DNA of 64,000 nt from Streptomyces sp. WAC 01529 (GTDB lineage Bacteria; Actinomycetota; Actinomycetes; Streptomycetales; Streptomycetaceae): positions 6,227,001 to 6,291,000 of the forward strand of contig NZ_CP029617.1 in the NCBI RefSeq assembly GCF_003945545.1, written 5' to 3'. The notes below the pieces were generated by a model that worked only from the letters and a program-made list of their open reading frames with translations, was not told the DNA's origin and did no database searches. Position numbers and translations under genes: made by a program. Positions 52,442 to 60,455 of the stretch are shown here, in pieces. How positions within the stretch are numbered: position 1 is the stretch's first letter; every line of letters starts with the position of its first letter.

Positions 52442-54105
52442 GACGTCGTCTCCGTGCCCTTGATCAATGTTGATTGCTCCGTGGCGGCGAGCTGTGGCTC
52501 CGAGAGCGCTTCCGGCAGGACGACGGTGAACTCCGCGCCCCCCTCCGGTGCCTCACCCGCCCGTGCGCTGCCGCCCTGACGCTCGGCGAGCCTGCGGACC
52601 AGGGCGAGCCCGATCCCGCGCTTGCCGTGCGCCGGCGGCTCCTTGGTGGTCCAGCCCTCCGTGAAGATCGTCTCCCGCTGCTCGGTGGGGACGCCGGGAC
52701 CGGTGTCGCGCACCCGGAGGACCACGGACCGCCCCTCGGTGCGTACGGCGACCTCCACGCGCGCGTGGAGGGTGCCCGCGGCGGCGTCGACGGCGTTGTC
52801 GACGAGGTTGCCGACGATCGTGACGAGACCGCCCGGGTCGACGAGCCGGTCGGGCAGCGAGGCCTCGCGCGGCACGGAGAGGACGACCCCGCGCTCCGCG
52901 GCCACGGTGGCCTTGCCGACAAGCAGGGCCGCGAGCAGCGGATCACGGATCTTCTCGGTGATCTGCTCGGCGGTCACCCGGTGGGCGCCCGCCACCTCGC
53001 CGACGAACTCCGCGGCTTCCTCGTACATCTCCAGTTCGAGCAGGCCAAGGAGCGTGTGCATGCGGTTGGCGTGCTCGTGGTCCTGGGCGCGGAGGGCGTC
53101 GATGAGGCCACGGGTGGAGTCGAGTTCACGGCCGAGCTGTTCCAGCTCCGTGCGGTCGCGCAGGGTGGCGACGGCGCCCCCGTCGTCGGTGGGCATGCGG
53201 TTGGCGACCAGTACGCGCTGCCCGCGGACGGTCAGCAGGTCCGTGCCGGTGACCCGCCCGGCCAGGACATCGGTCGTGCGCCCCGGGCCGAGCGCCTCGT
53301 CGAGCGGTAGGCCGAGCACCTCCGTGCCGAGGGCGAGGAGGCGCTGCGCCTCGTCGTTGAGCAGCCGGATGCGGCCCTCCCGGTCCAGGGCCACGACCCC
53401 TTCGCGGATGCCGTGCAGCATCGCCTCGCGCTCCGCGAGCAGAGCGGAGATATCGGAGAATGCCAGGTCACGGGTCTGCCGCTGCACCCTTCGGGAGATC
53501 AGATACGCGGCGAGCGCACCGACGGCGAGCGCCCCGCCCGCGTAGGCGAGCAGCCCGGGGATGGCGTGGATCAGGCGGGCCCGCACACTGTCGTACTCGA
53601 TGCCCACGGAGACGGCGCCCACGATGTCCCCGCCCGCGTCCCGCAGAGGCACCTTGCCGCGCGCCGAGCGGCCGAGCGTGCCGTTGTCGATCTCCATGAC
53701 CTCACGGCCCGCGAGCGCGTCACTGGGGTCGGTCGAGACGACCTTGCCGATCTGGCCGCGGTCGGTGTGGGACCAGCGGACACCGTCCTTGTTCATGATC
53801 ACGACGTACTCGGCGCCGCTGGCCCGGCGGATCCGCTCGGCCTCCGCCTGGACGGGGCCGTCGCCCGTGGGGCGCGAGGACTTCAGATCCTCGGCGATCT
53901 GCGGGTGGGCGGCCGTCGTCTGGGCGATGGCCAGCGCACGGCGCATCGCCTGATCGTCGAGCTGGTCGCTGAGCGGCGCGAGGAAGAGCCCGGTGGCCAG
54001 CACCGCGACCCCGGCGGCGATCGCCAGCTGCATCAGCAGCACCTGCGAGAACACGCGCCGCGGCAGGCCGAGGCGGAGGCGTCGCACAGGGGAGGTCGGG
54101 CTCAT
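52438..54105 (-). CDS. Sensor histidine kinase, CitA/DcuS type
   Basis: 555 residues from the ATG at 54105. Transmembrane helix 1 is QVLLMQLAIAAGVAVLATGLFL, then an extracytoplasmic PDC/Cache sensor domain (about 45-175, with SGAEYVVIMNKDGVRWSH), a second helix (LLAYAGGALAVGALAAYLI), a PAS domain (GIREGVVALDREGRIRLLNDEA), and the SpoB-type phosphoacceptor DHEHANRMHTLLGLLELE. The ATPase domain has N-box LVDNAVDAA, G1 DTGPGVP and GKRGIGLALV. CitA/DcuS kinases bind citrate or C4-dicarboxylates outside the cell. TACCGT 8 nt before the ATG suggests a leaderless start. Confidence 0.92.
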   Translation of the reverse strand: MSPTSPVRRLRLGLPRRVFSQVLLMQLAIAAGVAVLATGLFLAPLSDQLDDQAMRRALAIAQTTAAHPQIAEDLKSSRPTGDGPVQAEAERIRRASGAEYVVIMNKDGVRWSHTDRGQIGKVVSTDPSDALAGREVMEIDNGTLGRSARGKVPLRDAGGDIVGAVSVGIEYDSVRARLIHAIPGLLAYAGGALAVGALAAYLISRRVQRQTRDLAFSDISALLAEREAMLHGIREGVVALDREGRIRLLNDEAQRLLALGTEVLGLPLDEALGPGRTTDVLAGRVTGTDLLTVRGQRVLVANRMPTDDGGAVATLRDRTELEQLGRELDSTRGLIDALRAQDHEHANRMHTLLGLLELEMYEEAAEFVGEVAGAHRVTAEQITEKIRDPLLAALLVGKATVAAERGVVLSVPREASLPDRLVDPGGLVTIVGNLVDNAVDAAAGTLHARVEVAVRTEGRSVVLRVRDTGPGVPTEQRETIFTEGWTTKEPPAHGKRGIGLALVRRLAERQGGSARAGEAPEGGAEFTVVLPEALSEPQLAATEQSTLIKGTETTS

Positions 54106-54211
54106 GTGTACGAACGGTACGGCCGGAAGCGGGCTACTCCGAAGTGAGTGTGGTGGGGATCTCGTCCGGGGCCACGCCGGGTTGGGGAGCCTCGTACAGG
54201 ACGGCGCCGGG

Positions 54212-55156
54212 TCAGGGACGCCGGTGGGTCGGGGCCCCCTGCGCCACGCTCTCCGAGACTTGGCGTACGGCCACCACGTCCATCCGAGCCGGGGTCCCGA
54301 GAGCCGCGCCGCAGCTCTCCGGGCGGGGCGGTCGAGAGGCACCCTGGGCCACGGTGACCCGCCAGCGGCGGCCGTCGCTGTGCGCCACGGTCACCTCCCA
54401 GCGGGGGGCCGCGCCCTCCGTGTCCACCACGGTCAGCGCCTCCGCGGTCTCCTCTCCCGTCGATGTGCGCACCGCCAGCTCGGCGGCCTGTCCGGGACGC
54501 TCCCACGCCGAGTTGCCCCGGCAGCCCTCGGTGATCACCCGGCCCGCTCGCGCGGCGGCGAGGATCTCCTTGACGGCGTGCGTCCCGGTGCGGCCGTACG
54601 CGTAGCCGTACGGCAGTACCAACAGCGTGGGCGAGAAGCGATGGCCACCCAGATGAGTGATCTCCCAGGCTCCCTCCTCACCGGCGGCGGCCAGCTCGGC
54701 GGCGAGCGGTCTGCCGAGGAGGGCGCAGCAGCGGTCGCGCTTGCCGTTGGTGCAGACGAGCGCGAGCGGGGCGCCCGTGTGCGGGGTGCCGAAGCCGCCG
54801 TGGTCGCCCGCGCCGAGAGCGGGGAAGTCGAGGTCCAGCAGCCGCCGCGGGTCGTCCGTCACCTCGGAGCGCAGCCAGGTGCGGCCCGGGGTGGTGTGCG
54901 CCACGTACACCTGGTGCCGCGTCGGCGCGTAGCAGTCCGCGTGGCGGCCGGGGCGGCGGATCAGCGCGACGCGCACGCCGGTGCCTTCGGCGGCCTTCTC
55001 CAGGGCGCGGCCGACCTCGGGGTCGAGATGGCTGGACGTCAGCGCCTTGGCGCCCCAGGGGCCCGACTGCTCCACCAGGAGCCATGTCCTGGCGGTCGCC
55101 GCGGTCCCGGCGAGGGGCTCGTCCAGATCCCGCGAGGCGGTCGCGCACGTACTCAC
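54212..55156 (-). CDS. Sucrase/ferredoxin-like (thioredoxin-fold 2Fe-2S) protein, iron-box controlled
   Basis: 314 residues from the GTG at 55156 (STCATASRDLDEPLAGTA is the family's usual beginning). An in-frame GTG at 55195 overlaps the upstream stop but would place the iron box inside the gene. The Suc_Fer domain shows WLLVEQSGPWG, LVCTNGKRDRCCALLGRPLA and HLGGHRFSPTLLVLPYG, with Cys residues that could hold a 2Fe-2S cluster. A strong iron box covers the -10, so it should be made under iron shortage. It may help electron transfer or iron release; activity is unproven. Confidence 0.88.
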   Translation of the reverse strand: MSTCATASRDLDEPLAGTAATARTWLLVEQSGPWGAKALTSSHLDPEVGRALEKAAEGTGVRVALIRRPGRHADCYAPTRHQVYVAHTTPGRTWLRSEVTDDPRRLLDLDFPALGAGDHGGFGTPHTGAPLALVCTNGKRDRCCALLGRPLAAELAAAGEEGAWEITHLGGHRFSPTLLVLPYGYAYGRTGTHAVKEILAAARAGRVITEGCRGNSAWERPGQAAELAVRTSTGEETAEALTVVDTEGAAPRWEVTVAHSDGRRWRVTVAQGASRPPRPESCGAALGTPARMDVVAVRQVSESVAQGAPTHRRP

Positions 55157-55175
55157 GTAGGCGAGCCTAACCGCA
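55157..55175 (-). promoter_or_regulatory. Iron box (DmdR/IdeR operator) overlapping the -10
   Basis: On the minus strand, TGCGGTTAGGCTCGCCTAC matches the consensus TTAGGTTAGGCTCACCTAA at 15 of 19 positions. The embedded TAGGCT (55169-55164) is a -10 box 7 nt before the GTG start, so the repressor would sit on the core promoter. Confidence 0.75.
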
Positions 55176-55191
55176 CCTCTGCCCGAGTGGT

Positions 55192-56472
55192 TCACACCTC
55201 CCCGGAGGAGCCCGCCGGGGGGGCCGCCGGCATCGGCTGGGGCGGGCGCAGACCGACGTACTGGCCGCTGGGGCGCATGCGCAGCGGCCGCTCTTCGTAC
55301 TCCTCCAGGGCGTGCGCGATCCAGCCCGCGGTGCGGGCGACCGCGAAGATGGTCTCGCCCGCCTCCGCCGGCATCCCGGACGAGGCGGTCAGCACGGCCA
55401 GGGCGAGGTCGACGTTGGCGCGCAGGTCCGTGTGGCGGGCGGTGGTCGCCACCACGTCACGGGCGGCGGCGAGGGCGGGCCCCGCCTTCGGCATCCCCTC
55501 CAGGAGGCCGAAGAGCGCCTGTGCGCGCGGGTCCTCGCCGGGGTAGAGGCGGTGGCCGAGTCCGGGGACGCGGCGGCCCGCGCGCAGTTCGTCGGCGACC
55601 ACCGGGGTGGCGCTGCCCCGGTCGAGTACGTCGAGGAGCATGCGGTGGGCGAGACCGCTGGCCGCGCCGTGCAGCGGGCCCTCCAGGACGCCGAGGCCCG
55701 CCGACACCGCCGCGTAGGGGTGGGCGCGAGCTGACGCGGCGACCCGCACGGCGAGCGTCGACGCGGCGAGGTCGTGGTCGACGAGGAGCGCGAGGGCCGT
55801 GTCCAGGGCGTGCAGTGAGGCCTCGTCGGGCTTGACGCCGCTCAGACGGGCCCACAGCCGCCGGGCGAGCGGGCCCTCCTCCTTGTGGGTCGGCAGGACC
55901 GGCGGGAGGGCGGCCACGAGCGTGGGGATCAGCGTGCGCGCGGTGCCGATGACCGCCTCTTCGGAGAGGTCGAAGCGGAGTGGGTCGGCGGCCCCCGCGG
56001 AGATGGCCGCCACCCGCAACCTGTCGGTCGGCCCGCTGTGCTCGGGCAGCGCGTCGACGGCGCGGCGGGCCGCGGAGACGGTGTCCCTGGGGGCGGTGAA
56101 GCCGATGCCGGGGCGCAGTACGCCGGTCCACAGCCACTCGGCGACCTCTTCGTAGGAGTGCGCCAGCGCTAGCTCGGTGGCGTCCACGCCTCGGAAGTAG
56201 TAGCGGTCGCTGTCGATGAGAGTGATGCGGGTGCGTACGGAGAGTTCGTTGGCGGTGGTCGGGGCCGTGGAGTCCCTTCTGTTCCTGCAGGCCAGCGCCT
56301 CGACCTCCTTGGCGTCGAAGGTGCTGCCCCGTGCCCCCGCGCCGCGGCGGCTGGTCAGCTGACCGCGGCTCACGTACGCGTACACGGTCTCGGGCTTCAC
56401 ACCGAGCAACTCGGCGGCTTCCTTGGTCGTCAGCCGCCGCCGTGCGTTGTGCTCGGTTCCTTGATCCGTCAT
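55192..56472 (-). CDS. Citrate synthase-family protein with N-terminal MerR/excisionase-like HTH
   Basis: 426 residues from the ATG at 56472. Residues about 12-60 are a helix-turn-helix (LTTKEAAELLGVKPETVYAYVSRG) joined to a citrate synthase fold (ITLIDSDRYYFRGVDATELA, GPLHGAASGLA, PGLGHRLYPGEDPRAQALF, RANVDLALAVL). Catalytic His residues seem present. TACGGT 7 nt before the ATG suggests a leaderless mRNA. It diverges from a second citrate synthase gene across an AT-rich palindromic region, so it may be an enzyme, a DNA-binding regulator that senses oxaloacetate or acyl-CoA, or both. Confidence 0.88.
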   Translation of the reverse strand: MTDQGTEHNARRRLTTKEAAELLGVKPETVYAYVSRGQLTSRRGAGARGSTFDAKEVEALACRNRRDSTAPTTANELSVRTRITLIDSDRYYFRGVDATELALAHSYEEVAEWLWTGVLRPGIGFTAPRDTVSAARRAVDALPEHSGPTDRLRVAAISAGAADPLRFDLSEEAVIGTARTLIPTLVAALPPVLPTHKEEGPLARRLWARLSGVKPDEASLHALDTALALLVDHDLAASTLAVRVAASARAHPYAAVSAGLGVLEGPLHGAASGLAHRMLLDVLDRGSATPVVADELRAGRRVPGLGHRLYPGEDPRAQALFGLLEGMPKAGPALAAARDVVATTARHTDLRANVDLALAVLTASSGMPAEAGETIFAVARTAGWIAHALEEYEERPLRMRPSGQYVGLRPPQPMPAAPPAGSSGEV

Positions 56473-56513
56473 GGGCGACACCGTATCCGCATCACGACAC
56501 CTGCATTTTCACA

Positions 56514-56561
56514 TTGATTCAATCAATATTGACAGTGCTTTAGTCAATCATGGACAGTCAA
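56514..56561. promoter_or_regulatory. Palindromic operator array between divergent citrate synthase genes
   Basis: TTGATT-C-AATCAA (56514-56526) overlaps the perfect palindrome TCAATATTGA (56523-56532). It is followed by TTGAC...GTCAA (56529-56533 with 56543-56547) and another GTCAA near 56557. The stretch is strikingly AT-rich for this genome. Confidence 0.65.
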
Positions 56562-56592
56562 ATCAGGTTCATGGAGGAAGTCGAGGAAGAAC

Positions 56593-57768
56593 ATGCCGAT
56601 CAATGGCTCCACCGCCACCCCCGCCGAGCCCGTCGAGGTCCCACGAGGACTCGCGGGTGTCGTCGTCACCGAGACCGCGCTCGGAGACGTGAGGGGATAT
56701 GAGGGCTTCTACCACTACCGCCAGTACTCGGCCGTCGAGCTCGCGCAGAGCCGCGGCTTCGAGGACGTATGGCATCTGATGTTCTACGGTGAGCTGCCGG
56801 ACGCCGTGCAGGGACAGGCCTTCGCCGCGCGGACCGCTTCGCTGCGGCACCTCCCCGAAGACGTGCTCGACGCGCTGCCCGCCATCGCCCGCGCCGGCGC
56901 GCTGTCGGGTCCGCTCTCCGGACTGCGCACCGCCTTGTCGCTCTTCGGGGCGTCGCAGGGCTTCCGCCCGGTGTACGACATCGACGACGACCGGCGCCGC
57001 GCGGACGCCCTCGCCGCGTCCGCGGTCGTGCCGACGCTGCTCACCGCGCTCTACCGGCTCGGCCAGGGGCTCGAACCCGTGGAGCCTCGGGACGACCTGT
57101 CGTACGCGGCCAACTACCTCTACATGCTCACTGGTTCGGAGCCGGATGCCGCGCATGCGCGGGCGATTGAGCAGTACTTGATCTCCACCATTGATCACGG
57201 GTTCAACGCGTCGACATTCACCGCTCGGGTCATCACCTCGACCGGGGCGGATGTGGCGGCTTGTCTGGTGGGTGCCGTCGGCGCGCTGTCGGGGCCGCTG
57301 CACGGCGGGGCGCCGAGCCGAGCCCTCGACACCCTTGACGCGATCGGGACCCGCGACCGCATCGACGGCTGGATCCGCGAGCGCGTCCTGGCGGGGGATC
57401 GCATCATGGGCTTCGGGCACCCCGTCTATCGCACCGAGGATCCGCGCTCGCGCATGCTGCGGGGCATCGCCCAGCGGTTCGGCGGCGACATGGTGGAGTT
57501 CGCGGTCGAGGTCGAGCGGCATGTCGAGGCGATCCTGGCGGAGCTGAAGCCGGGCCGTGAGCTGCACACGAACGTGGAGTTCTACGCCGGCGTCGTCATG
57601 GAGCTGTGCGGGCTGCCGCGCGAGATGTTCACGCCGACGTTCGCTTCCGCGCGGGTGGTCGGCTGGAGCGCCAACATCCTGGAGCAGGCGCGGGATTCGA
57701 AGATCATTCGACCGGCGGCGCGGTATGTGGGTCCTGCGGCGCCGCAGGCGGTCCCGGCGGCCGACTGA
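56593..57768 (+). CDS. Citrate synthase / 2-methylcitrate synthase-type enzyme
   Basis: 391 residues; ATG after GAGGAAG. GLAGVVVTETALGDVRGYEGFYHYRQYSA starts the family's small N-terminal strand region. Catalytic motifs are SGPLHGGAPSRA, GFGHPVYRTEDPR and LHTNVEFYAGVVM. It should condense oxaloacetate with acetyl-CoA or propionyl-CoA; the sequence alone does not separate the two. It diverges from the HTH-citrate synthase gene and ends with a strong terminator. Confidence 0.92.
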   Translation: MPINGSTATPAEPVEVPRGLAGVVVTETALGDVRGYEGFYHYRQYSAVELAQSRGFEDVWHLMFYGELPDAVQGQAFAARTASLRHLPEDVLDALPAIARAGALSGPLSGLRTALSLFGASQGFRPVYDIDDDRRRADALAASAVVPTLLTALYRLGQGLEPVEPRDDLSYAANYLYMLTGSEPDAAHARAIEQYLISTIDHGFNASTFTARVITSTGADVAACLVGAVGALSGPLHGGAPSRALDTLDAIGTRDRIDGWIRERVLAGDRIMGFGHPVYRTEDPRSRMLRGIAQRFGGDMVEFAVEVERHVEAILAELKPGRELHTNVEFYAGVVMELCGLPREMFTPTFASARVVGWSANILEQARDSKIIRPAARYVGPAAPQAVPAAD

Positions 57769-57825
57769 CGGGCGACGGGCGACAGGCGACAGACAACGGG
57801 TGACGGACGACGGGCGAGAGGGCCC

Positions 57826-57860
57826 GGGGGTACCCGCTCAGGACGTGAGCGGGTACCCCC
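57826..57860 (+). terminator. Citrate synthase terminator
   Basis: A perfect 15-bp stem (57826-57840 with 57846-57860), GGACG loop, followed by TTGTT. It comes after a short run of degenerate GGCGACGG-like repeats. Confidence 0.85.
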
Positions 57861-57976
57861 TTGTTCGACGAGCCGTCAAGGCCTGTCAGGAGACCCGAAC
57901 AGGCGGGCTTCGGGACTCTCCGGAAGCGGGAAACCCTACCGAAGGAACCTGGCCGGATCGGCTCCGTCAGTCGGCA

Positions 57977-58213
57977 CTAGGCATCAGGAATGTCGCCCTT
58001 CGCGCGTACGAGTGTCTCGCGACTCACGATCACGATGCGTTCGTAGCTGGCTCGTGAGGCGTCAGGTGGGAGTTCCTGCTCAAGTGCCGCAGTTGCTTCT
58101 GTCCCGATGACGGCGAAGTTTCCGTCACTCAGTTCGAACACGTCCGGGCAGGACTGCCCTGACGTGCTTCCTCGCTGCTGAGGAGAGACACCGACGCGGC
58201 GCACGATCTTCAA
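57977..58213 (-). CDS. Small Streptomyces hypothetical protein (whiJ-system-associated type)
   Basis: 78 residues. SCPDVFELSDGNFAVIGTEAT, a middle of acidic and Pro residues, then YERIVIVSRETLVRAKGDIPDA is a well-known Streptomyces pattern seen beside XRE-family/DUF397 gene pairs. The start is uncertain: TTG 58213 or GTG 58204, neither with a clear ribosome site. No XRE or DUF397 gene is next to it here. Function unknown. Confidence 0.7.
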   Translation of the reverse strand: MKIVRRVGVSPQQRGSTSGQSCPDVFELSDGNFAVIGTEATAALEQELPPDASRASYERIVIVSRETLVRAKGDIPDA

Positions 58214-58399
58214 GGTATTCCAGTCTGGGAGGGGTGGATCGGGGGAAAGCCGCCTTAGTTGTGGCAGGCGAGGTTTGGCAGTTGGCGTCGTGGGGTAAAA
58301 CGCGCGCGCCTACCTTAGGGACAGGAGTTACCTGAGACAAACTGAGCAGGTTCGTCACGCAAGGCCACCTCCGGGCGGTCAAGTGGTGATCAACTCGCT

Positions 58400-58951
58400 C
58401 TACTCGGGCGGGGGTTCACCCACCACCCACCACTCGTCGGTGCCGGCGGCCTCCAGGTCTCTGATGAGTTTGTCGACCATTCGGCCCAGGCGGGCTTCGT
58501 CCGAGGAGTCCAGGAGGCTGGCGCGGTGTCCTCGTGTGGCTGCCCAGTAATTGCGGAAGATGGCGTTCTGGCAGATCAGCCGCAGATGGCCGTGCAGTTC
58601 GTCCCATCCGAGATTGCCCACACGCCAGGCCAGCAGCACATTGGTGTACATCGCGTTGGCGAAGAGGTACTGCCGCTGGGTGCGGGCGTCCAGCGGTGTC
58701 TCGTAGGTGTCCAGTACGGCCGCCAGGTCAGGGTCGCCCATGGCAGTGGTGAGCATGTCGAACTGAAGTCGTTGCTGGGCGGCCAGGACCATGTGGCGGT
58801 GGTGCCTGGATCGTTCCTCCTCGGCCTTCCGGTACAGAGCGTCATGTCTGCGTTGCTGGGCGGTCAGGACTGCCAGCGCCCCCGTGGCGAAGACCAGGCC
58901 CGCCACCGCGGCCGAGCCCACCCCCCGTACCCGAAAATTCCGTGTGGTCAT
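58400..58951 (-). CDS. DUF6082 family membrane-anchored protein
   Basis: 183 residues from the ATG at 58951 after GGGGG. One N-terminal membrane helix (GSAAVAGLVFATGALAVL) is followed by a basic, coiled stretch (EEERSRHHRHMVLAAQQRLQFDMLTTAMGDPDLAAV) and a helical domain with RTQRQYLFANAMYTNVLLAWRVG, the DUF6082 pattern. Such proteins are common in Streptomyces, have no known role, and often sit near XRE regulators. Confidence 0.75.
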   Translation of the reverse strand: MTTRNFRVRGVGSAAVAGLVFATGALAVLTAQQRRHDALYRKAEEERSRHHRHMVLAAQQRLQFDMLTTAMGDPDLAAVLDTYETPLDARTQRQYLFANAMYTNVLLAWRVGNLGWDELHGHLRLICQNAIFRNYWAATRGHRASLLDSSDEARLGRMVDKLIRDLEAAGTDEWWVVGEPPPE

Positions 58952-59267
58952 GTCAACCCCCGAATCGGCGACCGTCCGCCGGTCGTCGGGTGTGGGTCGA
59001 CAGGGAGCGGACCGGCGAGCGTTGGGCGGTGCGCTTGCCGTCTCCCAGGGTGCCGAGCGGCTCTGATCGGCGGGGAGGCGGAGAGGAGGCGCACGGAAGG
59101 AAGTGGTGGTCGCACATCCCGGCGCCGTGCCCAATGTGTGCCCCGCGAGCGCCGCTAACAATCGTTCACTTCGCGGCTCGTCGGCGCGCACCTATCCTGG
59201 GGCGGACTTCATTCTTCGTACGGGATCCACCGTGACCCGTGCGGACGTCAGTACGAGGGGCGCACGG
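58952..59267. other. DUF6082 / cobW divergent region
   Basis: 316 bp without a gene. A possible cobW promoter is TTCGCG (59170-59175), 17 nt, TATCCT (59193-59198). I looked for a Zur-type palindrome and saw none. Confidence 0.4.
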
Positions 59268-60389
59268 TTGAACACGCAGCAGATCCCGGTCATCGTCCTC
59301 GCCGGATTCCTGGGTTCCGGCAAGACCACCCTGCTCAACCATCTGCTGCACCGCAGTGGCGGCAGCCGGATCGGGGCGATCGTCAACGACTTCGGGTCGA
59401 TCGAGATCGACGCGATGTCGGTGGCGGGACAGCTCGGCGACTCCACCGTCTCGCTCGGCAACGGCTGCCTGTGCTGCGCCGTGGACGCCAGCGAGCTCGA
59501 CGAGTACCTGGAGCGGCTCGCCCGGCCCTCCGCCGGGATCGATGTCATCGTCATCGAGGCGAGCGGGCTCGCCGAGCCGCAGGAGCTCGTGAAGATGCTG
59601 CTCGCCAGCGAGAACCCGCACATCGTGTACGGCGGGCTGGTCGAGGTCGTCGACGCCGCCGAGTTCGACGCCACGAGGGAGCGGCATCCCGAGGTGGACC
59701 GTCATCTGGGCATCGCCGATCTCGTCGTGGTCAACAAGGCCGACCGGGTGCCCGGCGAGGAGCGCGAGCGCGTCCTCGAGGTGGTCCGCGGGCTCGCGGG
59801 GCGCGCGGCCGTCGTCTCGGCCTCCTTCGGGCGCGTCGACGTGGAGCTGTTCTTCGACCGCGCGCCCGTGGGGGAGCGGATCGGGCAGCTGTCCTTCGAT
59901 GACCTGCGCGAGGACGGCCTCGACCTCGGGGACGTCGACGACGAGAACGGCGCATGCGAAGACGGCTGTGGCCACCGTGACCACCTGCACTCCGCCTACG
60001 AAAGTCTCTCCTTCACCTCCGAAGTGCCCATGGAGCCGCGCTCCTTGATGGCCCTGCTCGACAGCAGGCCCGAAGGGCTCTACCGCATCAAGGGGTACGT
60101 CGATTTCGGTGCCGCCGACCCGCGGAACCGCTACGGGGTGCATGCCGTCGGGCGGTTTCTGCGCTTCTACCCGGAGCAGTGGGCTCCGGCTGAACCCCGC
60201 CTGACTCAGCTCGTCCTCATCGGGTCCGGCATCGACGTATCCGCCCTGGAGAAGGAGCTGGAGGCCTGTCGCACGTATGCCCCACAGGCCGATGAGCACG
60301 GCATGTGGGGCGTACTTCGCTATGTCCAGGAGCCGGACGACCAGGCGGACAGCCAGCCGGACGGCCATTCGGGCGACCAGCCACTCTAG
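59268..60389 (+). CDS. CobW/COG0523-family GTPase, probable metal chaperone
   Basis: 373 residues from a TTG with GAGGGG 7 nt upstream; GTG 59232 is an alternative. Walker A is GFLGSGKT (13-20), the metal-binding GCLCC is at residues 66-70, then EASGLAEP and NKAD. A His/Cys-rich loop (CEDGCGHRDHLHS) before the CobW C-terminal domain could carry zinc or another metal. COG0523 proteins deliver zinc, cobalt or similar ions with GTP hydrolysis. It converges with parC. Confidence 0.9.
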   Translation: MNTQQIPVIVLAGFLGSGKTTLLNHLLHRSGGSRIGAIVNDFGSIEIDAMSVAGQLGDSTVSLGNGCLCCAVDASELDEYLERLARPSAGIDVIVIEASGLAEPQELVKMLLASENPHIVYGGLVEVVDAAEFDATRERHPEVDRHLGIADLVVVNKADRVPGEERERVLEVVRGLAGRAAVVSASFGRVDVELFFDRAPVGERIGQLSFDDLREDGLDLGDVDDENGACEDGCGHRDHLHSAYESLSFTSEVPMEPRSLMALLDSRPEGLYRIKGYVDFGAADPRNRYGVHAVGRFLRFYPEQWAPAEPRLTQLVLIGSGIDVSALEKELEACRTYAPQADEHGMWGVLRYVQEPDDQADSQPDGHSGDQPL

Positions 60390-60455
60390 GCACCCGGCGA
60401 GGCACCCGGCGAGGCGCCCGCGAAGAGCCCGGCGCCGAGTGCCGGCGGACCGTCG

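Noticed and set aside
60390..60455. GGCGAGGCACCC repeats between cobW and parC as a terminator
   Set aside because: They are direct repeats, and the only palindromes are short GGCGCC units; not a convincing hairpin.
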